62,468 nt of DNA from Ignavibacteria bacterium (GTDB lineage: Bacteria; Bacteroidota; Ignavibacteria; Ignavibacteriales; Ignavibacteriaceae): NCBI GenBank assembly GCA_021286645.1, contig JAJTBZ010000101.1, positions 1-62,468 on the forward strand, written 5' to 3'. A program made the translations under genes and the position numbers. Positions 56,302 through 62,468 of this stretch are shown piece by piece. A model generated the notes under the pieces. The model was not told the origin of the DNA and made no database searches. It saw nothing but the letters and a program-made list of their open reading frames with translations. How positions within the stretch are numbered: the stretch's first letter is position 1; each line of letters opens with the position of its first letter.

Positions 56302-57399
56302 ATGAAAGTTGTCATACTTGGTACTCCGTCGTCAGCTAACAATTTAACCGGTCCCGAAGTATATACTAACCGCCTTTCGAACTCAATATCCTCGCTATGT
56401 GAATTAACGGTATTAACGTATTCGGGTAAACATAAAAATCAAAGTCTCTGGAATCGGCTATTTTCACTCAGAAAGACAAATTCTGAATATACGCACATTA
56501 TAGCGGGCCTGTTACAGATACCAATACTTTTATTCAAACTTCGGCCAAAGATTTTACATATTACCGAATTTCACCGAGTTACAATTATTCTTCTGCTGTT
56601 AAAATGGCTTTACCGATATAAGATTGTATACACCTGCCACGGGATTGCCCGATTTGAGAATGAGCGCAAACCGGCAATCGGAGTTTTGTATAAAATAAAA
56701 GATATAGTTGTCGAGAAGTGCCTGTTCCATTTTTCTGACTACATTTTTACATTTTCTGATGTCCCACTCAGGTTGTACAAAGCTTCGTATAACGGTACTT
56801 TTCCCCCATCGGAAGTAATAACACCCGGCCATACAGCCCTGCCCGAAGCAATGCCGGACTTATCCCCTGCCATGACCCTTTGCTTTCTGGGAGGGAACGA
56901 ATTAAGGGAAAGTGCAGCTAAAGTATGCTTACAAAAGCTTTTTGATGCGGATGAGCAATTTTCGTTAATTCTAACGGGTTTTTCTGACTCTGTTGCAGAT
57001 AGTATACCGGCAAAAATCCACTGCCAAATGCATAGCTTACTTCCACCCGGGCAGTGGCATTCAATTCTTAAGAATTCAGATTTTTTCATTGTTCCCTACA
57101 CAGATGAAACGTTTTCATTCGCAGCCTTTGAAGCGCTGAGCCTGGGAATTCCTGTCGCTGCCGTTGAGGGTAGCGGAATTAGCAGACTCATTATTAATGA
57201 TAAAAATGGGGTTATTTTCTCACTAAATGATGATTCTTTACTGCTACGTTTACATAAAATCCGCAATTCGGAACAACTTTTGGACAGAATGAAAACTGAA
57301 GCCCGGCTTAGTATTCAGGAATATACATGGGAAAACCTGGCAGTTGCACATATAACTGCTTATAAAAAATTAATAGAAGGCGGTGCGGGCGATGATTAA
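56302..57399 (+). CDS. Group 1 glycosyltransferase (GT4-like)
   Basis: A 365-residue GT-B enzyme. The N-terminal Rossmann half begins MKVVILGTPSSANNLTGPEVY; the donor-binding C-terminal half has YTDETFSFAAFEALSLGIPVAA, the E(x7)E-like segment of GT4 transferases, then SGISRLIINDKNGVIF. The middle shows VYTCHGIARFENERKP, with a His often seen in the acceptor site. The start at ATG 56302 is preferred because AGAGG is eight bases ahead; another ATG lies two codons upstream. It overlaps the next glycosyltransferase by eight bases. Confidence 0.85.
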   Translation: MKVVILGTPSSANNLTGPEVYTNRLSNSISSLCELTVLTYSGKHKNQSLWNRLFSLRKTNSEYTHIIAGLLQIPILLFKLRPKILHITEFHRVTIILLLLKWLYRYKIVYTCHGIARFENERKPAIGVLYKIKDIVVEKCLFHFSDYIFTFSDVPLRLYKASYNGTFPPSEVITPGHTALPEAMPDLSPAMTLCFLGGNELRESAAKVCLQKLFDADEQFSLILTGFSDSVADSIPAKIHCQMHSLLPPGQWHSILKNSDFFIVPYTDETFSFAAFEALSLGIPVAAVEGSGISRLIINDKNGVIFSLNDDSLLLRLHKIRNSEQLLDRMKTEARLSIQEYTWENLAVAHITAYKKLIEGGAGDD

Positions 57400-58459
57400 A
57401 GTTGGCCTACTGATAGATTCACTATCCGGAACAGACGGCGTCGCCAATCATGTAGGACATCTGATCGGCTATTTACATCGTAAATATCCGGAAATTACCC
57501 CGATACTGATAGTAGCCAATGCAGATATCCACAATAAATACGCTCTTGAAGGACTCCCGATTATTCATATTCCTGAATTGTCCTATTCAACCCGTTCTCC
57601 GCAGAACTTTACGCGTTCCGTCTTTCATCTTAGAAAACTAACAAGAGAACTTGGAATCTCGGTTTTTCATGCTCATACGCACTATCTGGCAAACATCGCT
57701 TACTTTTCATCCCGCGCAAGCCATACACGAGTTGTACAGACAATTCACGGTATTTTCCCTAATGAAGGTATTTTGGCCCATGAAAAGGCAGATTATTATA
57801 TTTTAGTGAATCCTGCCCTGGTACCCTATATGGAAAATAAAAGGATAACACCGGATTTATACCAAGTTGTTCGTTGTGGAATGGAAGCTTTGCCTTCCTC
57901 TCCGGATAAGCATTTAAGCACTCCGGTTACCGTTTTAGCGGCAGGCAGACTCATCGCTGAAAAGGGATTCGACTATTACATCAATGCTGTTCAGGGATTG
58001 GAGGCTGAAATACGCCGCGATTGCCGTTTCATTCTGGCTGGAAAGGGGCCCGATGAGACACGGCTAAAGCAATTAATTTCTAATTATAATATTGTTGAAT
58101 TTATTGGTGAAGTGGATAATTTACAAGAAATTCTGGTTCATAGCCATATTTTCGTAAACCCGACCCGTATTACAACCGAAGGCTTTCCTTTAACGATGAT
58201 AGAGGCCGCTTTAACCAATAATTGTATAATTACAACTGAATTTACCAATCTCCGCCAAGATTTCACTCCCGGAAAAGATGGATTAGTATGCGCCATGGGC
58301 GATATTGAAAGTTTGCAGGCTGCACTGCGCGAAGCGATCAGTTCACGCGAACTGCGAATCTCATTATCAGCTGCTTATTCTACAAAAGCCGTTAAATTAT
58401 ACAATATTGATGTAATGGCAGAAGAAATAGTAAAAATCTATCACAAAGTGTGTATTTAA
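57392..58459 (+). CDS. Group 1 glycosyltransferase (GT4 family)
   Basis: A 355-residue GT-B enzyme with N-terminal VGLLIDSLSGTDGVANHVGHL, the acceptor-side FHAHTHYLANI and VQTIHGIFPNEG, the linker VLAAGRLIAEKGFDYYI that marks GT4 (glycosyl_transf_1), LAGKGPDETRLKQL, and VNPTRITTEGFPLTMIEAALTN with the E-x7-E pair. Start ATG 57392 with GAAGG upstream; overlaps the preceding gene by eight bases. It probably acts with the flippase and partner transferase on a short surface glycan; the sugar is unknown. Confidence 0.9.
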   Translation: MIKVGLLIDSLSGTDGVANHVGHLIGYLHRKYPEITPILIVANADIHNKYALEGLPIIHIPELSYSTRSPQNFTRSVFHLRKLTRELGISVFHAHTHYLANIAYFSSRASHTRVVQTIHGIFPNEGILAHEKADYYILVNPALVPYMENKRITPDLYQVVRCGMEALPSSPDKHLSTPVTVLAAGRLIAEKGFDYYINAVQGLEAEIRRDCRFILAGKGPDETRLKQLISNYNIVEFIGEVDNLQEILVHSHIFVNPTRITTEGFPLTMIEAALTNNCIITTEFTNLRQDFTPGKDGLVCAMGDIESLQAALREAISSRELRISLSAAYSTKAVKLYNIDVMAEEIVKIYHKVCI

Positions 58460-58466
58460 AATAAAA

Positions 58467-58496
58467 CTGCCGTGGAAGAGGGCGTGACCACGGCAG
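58467..58496 (+). terminator. Hairpin after the glycosyltransferase gene
   Basis: Nine-base-pair stem CTGCCGTGG / CCACGGCAG with a 12-base loop, but no T tract after it, so termination may need a factor. Confidence 0.5.
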
Positions 58497-58524
58497 CTGT
58501 GTGTGTTACTATAAGGAGGGTGCT

Positions 58525-58560
58525 ATGTGGAAACAATTGCTTGTTTCCTATAACGCTTAA
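58525..58560 (+). other. Possible leader ORF, 11 codons
   Basis: An ATG at 58525, six bases after a near-perfect Shine-Dalgarno AAGGAGG (58513-58519), opens MWKQLLVSYNA and a stop TAA at 58558-58560. A palindrome GCTTAA-G-TTAAGC (58554-58566) overlaps its end. It sits between the glycosyltransferase hairpin and nadA. It may be a leader peptide or the remains of a lost gene; translation is not shown. Confidence 0.35.
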
Positions 58561-58603
58561 GTTAAGCAACTATTATGCCAAACAAATTGTTTTATTTTTG
58601 ACT

Positions 58604-58611
58604 TATATTTG
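58604..58611 (+). promoter_or_regulatory. Putative -7 element of nadA
   Basis: TATATTTG, 83 bases before the nadA start; no TTTG at the -33 spacing was found. Confidence 0.3.
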
Positions 58612-58694
58612 AGAAACAAAAACCCTATTTTCGCACAATTGAGAAAGCTTTTTCAAACTTTAGAAGTTTTTAACTATAAATAATCTAATTTTTT

Positions 58695-59639
58695 ATGCTA
58701 ATACCCAACAATAACAAAAATAATTTAAGGGATTCAATTATCGCCTTAAAAAATGAAATGAATGCGGTCATTCTCGCTCATTATTATCAGGATTCTGAAA
58801 TCCAAGACCTGGCCGATTTCATCGGCGATAGCCTCGAATTAGCCCGAAAAGCGAAAACAACAACCGCTGATGTGATTGTTTTCTGTGGTGTGCATTTTAT
58901 GGCAGAAACGGCTAAGATTTTGAATCCGGAAAAACTGGTATTAATTCCTGATTTGGAAGCTGGTTGCTCACTTGCAGAAAGCGCCCCGGCAGAGGAATTT
59001 GCTGAATTCCGTAATTCGCACCCTGAATTGCTTTCAATTACTTATATAAACTGTACCGCTGCAGTAAAAGCCCTAAGTGATATTATTTGCACCTCCAGCA
59101 ATGCAGAGAAACTAATTCGTCAAATCCCCGACTCTCAAAAAATCCTGTTCGCACCCGATAAAAACCTGGGCAGGTACCTAAGTAAAGTTACCGGAAAAGA
59201 TATGGTGTTATGGAATGGGGCTTGCCAGGTGCATGAAACATTCAGCAAAAGCAAAATTATTGACTTAAAGCTGCTTCATCCCACGGCAAAGATTATTGCT
59301 CATCCTGAATGTGAGGAAGCACTTTTAGAGCTGGCAGATTACATTGGGTCAACAAGCAAGCTGCTCGAATTTACCAGAACTGATGCGGCCACAGAATATA
59401 TTGTAGTTACAGAGCCGGGTATTCTTCATCAAATGCAAAAGGCATTGCCCGAAAAAACATTCATCCCCGCTCCGGGTATGGACGAGTCCTGCTCCTGCAA
59501 TAATTGCCCGCATATGAAATTAAACACACTGGAAAAAATCTATAATTGTATGGTGAATAAGTCGCCCGGAATTGAGATGGAAGAAGAATTGCGTATAAAA
59601 GCACTTAAACCACTTGAAAAGATGCTTGAGATGAGTTAA
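58695..59639 (+). CDS. nadA: Quinolinate synthase NadA
   Basis: A 4Fe-4S enzyme that condenses iminoaspartate with dihydroxyacetone phosphate in NAD synthesis. In 314 residues: [26 protein letters not shown] in parts, [14 protein letters not shown], the cluster Cys91 in DLEAGCSLA, Cys177 in WNGACQVHE, and a C-terminal [10 protein letters not shown] (Cys266, 268, 271) that supplies the third cluster ligand. No nadB or nadC is adjacent. No ribosome-binding site is clear before ATG 58695; the start was taken from the family N-terminus. Confidence 0.95.
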   Translation: MLIPNNNKNNLRDSIIALKNEMNAVILAHYYQDSEIQDLADFIGDSLELARKAKTTTADVIVFCGVHFMAETAKILNPEKLVLIPDLEAGCSLAESAPAEEFAEFRNSHPELLSITYINCTAAVKALSDIICTSSNAEKLIRQIPDSQKILFAPDKNLGRYLSKVTGKDMVLWNGACQVHETFSKSKIIDLKLLHPTAKIIAHPECEEALLELADYIGSTSKLLEFTRTDAATEYIVVTEPGILHQMQKALPEKTFIPAPGMDESCSCNNCPHMKLNTLEKIYNCMVNKSPGIEMEEELRIKALKPLEKMLEMS

Positions 59640-59646
59640 AGTAGAA

Positions 59647-59674
59647 GCAGGGCATTGATAACTCAGTGCCCTGC
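59647..59674. terminator. Convergent hairpin between nadA and the sensor kinase
   Basis: Stem GCAGGGCA / TGCCCTGC with a 12-base loop; T-rich tail TCTTCTCT on the plus strand. Confidence 0.6.
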
Positions 59675-59680
59675 TCTTCT

Positions 59681-60910
59681 CTAATCTTTGGGTTTTTGCA
59701 CGACAATCTTAAATGTAGTCCCGGCCCCTGTACCGGAAGATTTTACAAAAATTTTACCCCGATGGTATTCTTCAATAATCCTTTTAGAAAGACTTAAACC
59801 TAACCCCCAACCACGACGTTTTGTTGAGTAACCGGGGCGGAAAACATCTTTTCTATGTTTTAGGTCAATTCCTTTCCCATTATCTGTCACCTCAATCTCA
59901 ACCGTCTGCCGCAGTTCTTTTACCGCTATATGAATTTTCCCATCATTATGCTCAATTGCGTCAAGCGCGTTTTTAATCAGGTTTTCCAGTACCCATTCAA
60001 ACAGTCCGCTATTAACCAGAGCTTTTACCTGTAGATCGCCGGAAACATCAAGAACAACTTTTTTACCGGTTTGTGGCAGGCGGCGTTTGAAGTATTCAAC
60101 TACATGTTTAATATCCTCACCAAGTATGGTTGGCTTAAGCTCTGTTTTTGAACCTATTTTCGAGAACCTGTTGGTAATTTTATTGAGTTTTTCGACATCG
60201 TTTTCAATCTCTTCAGCGATATCCTGTACTTTATCCTTGTCGGCATAATTCATTTTCAACAATTCAAGCCAACCCATGAGGCTTGAAAGCGGGGTACCAA
60301 ACTGATGAGCTGTTTCCTTTGCCATACCAACCCAGATATTGCTCTGCTCGCTGCGTTTTATCTGCGAAAACCCGATATAACCCAGTACCAGAAAGACGGC
60401 AGCAACAATAATCTGAACATAGGGATAATACCGAAGTTTTTGAACCAACGCTGAATCGCCATAGTGTATTTTCGTCAGAACAATAGTATCTGAACCGGCT
60501 ATGTATGTAACCGGAATCGGATGGTGCACTTCATCCATTTTTTTAATTTCTTCCTGAATAAACAACTCAGCCTGTTTATTACTCCAGGTCGAATCGACAG
60601 TCAAATTCCGGATGTTGCTTTTATTTTCAATCGAAACAGAATCATGGGCATCCGAAAGCACCATAGGGAAATCTATGGGACGTATGATATTTTCGAAAAG
60701 AAATGTGATATCAGAATTGTCTGAGGGAGTATTGGCTATATATTGAATTCCTTTCGCGTAAAGCTGCACAATTTGCCGCTCCCGCTCCTGAAGTTTTACA
60801 ACGAGCTTATTGGTATAAATGAGAGTTCCCCCGCCAATAAGGATGGCCAAAACTGTCAATAACAATTTTAGCTGTACAGAACCTGGTCCCCCGCTCATTT
60901 TCTTCTGCAT
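59681..60910 (-). CDS. Membrane sensor histidine kinase
   Basis: A 409-residue kinase with transmembrane helix 1 (about 13-33), a periplasmic domain (34-160), helix 2 (about 164-184) and no HAMP or PAS. The dimerisation domain has the FCB-type H-box MAKETAHQFGTPLSSLMGW with phospho-acceptor His202, and HATPase_c follows with N-box LENLIKNALDAI, G1 VTDNGKGID and G2 KRRGWGLGLSL. No response regulator is next to it. AGGAGT precedes the ATG, and the gene lies four bases after purA, so the two are cotranscribed. Confidence 0.93.
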   Translation of the reverse strand: MQKKMSGGPGSVQLKLLLTVLAILIGGGTLIYTNKLVVKLQERERQIVQLYAKGIQYIANTPSDNSDITFLFENIIRPIDFPMVLSDAHDSVSIENKSNIRNLTVDSTWSNKQAELFIQEEIKKMDEVHHPIPVTYIAGSDTIVLTKIHYGDSALVQKLRYYPYVQIIVAAVFLVLGYIGFSQIKRSEQSNIWVGMAKETAHQFGTPLSSLMGWLELLKMNYADKDKVQDIAEEIENDVEKLNKITNRFSKIGSKTELKPTILGEDIKHVVEYFKRRLPQTGKKVVLDVSGDLQVKALVNSGLFEWVLENLIKNALDAIEHNDGKIHIAVKELRQTVEIEVTDNGKGIDLKHRKDVFRPGYSTKRRGWGLGLSLSKRIIEEYHRGKIFVKSSGTGAGTTFKIVVQKPKD

Positions 60911-60914
60911 TTAT

Positions 60915-62204
<1,290 letters not shown>

Positions 62205-62216
62205 TCACCTTTAAAC

Positions 62217-62248
62217 AAAAAAAAACTCCGGTTATGAGGCCGGAGTTT
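62217..62248 (-). terminator. Intrinsic terminator between the STAS gene and purA
   Basis: On the minus strand AAACTCCGG / CCGGAGTTT (62248-62240 with 62231-62223), eight-base loop, then a run of T down to 62217. The purA ribosome-binding site begins a few bases later. Confidence 0.85.
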
Positions 62249-62277
62249 CAAAATTTATTAATACATCGGATAACACT

Positions 62278-62468
62278 TTATGCTGTAAAACTCTTAACAG
62301 CTTCATCAACCGAATCGTATGTTTCAAAAATCGTGATGAGCTTAGTAATCATGAGCAAGCTGTGAATTTTTTCGGTTACGCCGGCAAGTTTCATCAGACC
62401 GTTACCGTTTTTAACGGTAGTAAGACCGCTGATTAACATACCGAGACCAGATGAATTCATGAATTTCA
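62278..62468 (-). CDS. STAS-domain protein (anti-anti-sigma factor type), C-terminal part, cut by window edge
   Basis: The last 63 residues of a small protein. FMNSSGLGMLISG is the conserved phosphorylation loop of SpoIIAA/RsbV-like STAS proteins, with a serine pair where a partner kinase would act; it is followed by GNGLMKLAGVTEKIHSLLMITKL in parts, and by the usual end IFETYDSVDEAVKSF. Such proteins release sigma factors or tune stressosome-like switches. The start lies beyond the edge; an internal ATG (62460) is part of the loop and is not the start. Confidence 0.85.
   Translation of the reverse strand, partial: KFMNSSGLGMLISGLTTVKNGNGLMKLAGVTEKIHSLLMITKLITIFETYDSVDEAVKSFTA

Overview
The window looks like chromosomal DNA (roughly 40% GC by eye) from a Gram-negative bacterium of the Bacteroidota/Chlorobiota/Ignavibacteriota (FCB) assemblage. 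The evidence is a TonB-dependent receptor with an N-terminal carboxypeptidase-regulatory-like domain, a PorQ-type (type IX secretion) outer-membrane protein, several small beta-barrels with FCB-style signal peptides, a histidine kinase with the AHQFGTP H-box, and TAnnTTTG-type -7 promoter elements upstream of eno, mutS, pcrA, pcm and nadA. The placement is an inference; there is no rRNA or marker gene here that fixes the phylum.

Layout. 1-9.2 kb: an APC-type permease cut by the window edge, a YyaL/DUF255 thioredoxin-like protein, an iron-dependent alcohol dehydrogenase coupled to a 1093-residue multi-PAS/GAF histidine kinase, and an archease-rtcB RNA-repair operon. 9.3-15.5 kb: typA, then a zinc/manganese-type uptake operon on the minus strand (porin, binding protein, ATPase, permease) preceded by a small His/Cys-containing membrane protein. 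15.8-23 kb: pcrA/uvrD helicase, a TonB-dependent receptor, a TetR regulator with a clear promoter and double palindromic operator, and a DUF3999-like membrane-anchored protein. 23-30.4 kb: mutS, lysine 6-aminotransferase, rsmI and a chemotaxis receptor carrying a CxxCH haem motif in its periplasmic loop. 30.4-36.3 kb: two tandem paralogous beta-barrel proteins, then a tightly overlapping plus-strand operon ymdB-folD-deoC-(HicB-like)-trmH. 36.5-40 kb: aroA, a UgpC/MsmK-type ATPase and a PorQ-like protein. 40-46.6 kb (minus): an M1 aminopeptidase-lpxH-PBP1A operon and a pcm-miaA operon. 46.8-53.4 kb: a UPF0316 membrane protein, a periplasmic HEAT-repeat protein, an isochorismatase-family hydrolase, an unknown 126-residue protein, a Cyc2-like cytochrome-porin fusion, an MscS channel and an M64 peptidase. 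53.6-62.5 kb: eno, a flippase plus two glycosyltransferases, nadA, a sensor kinase, purA and the end of a STAS-domain protein.

Most of the window is housekeeping or envelope biology in short operons, many with 1-14 base overlaps. Intrinsic terminators are abundant and unusually clear. No rRNA, tRNA, CRISPR array, insertion sequence, integrase or phage gene was recognised.

I did not find an obviously new multi-gene system. The most interesting signals are the outer-membrane fused haem-porin at 49.5-50.6 kb together with the haem-binding chemotaxis receptor at 28.4 kb, which suggest extracellular redox sensing or electron transfer; the TrmH-family gene with no canonical start codon; the apparently leaderless mutS; the TetR double operator; the terminator lying directly upstream of purA; and an 11-codon ORF with a near-perfect Shine-Dalgarno sequence upstream of nadA.
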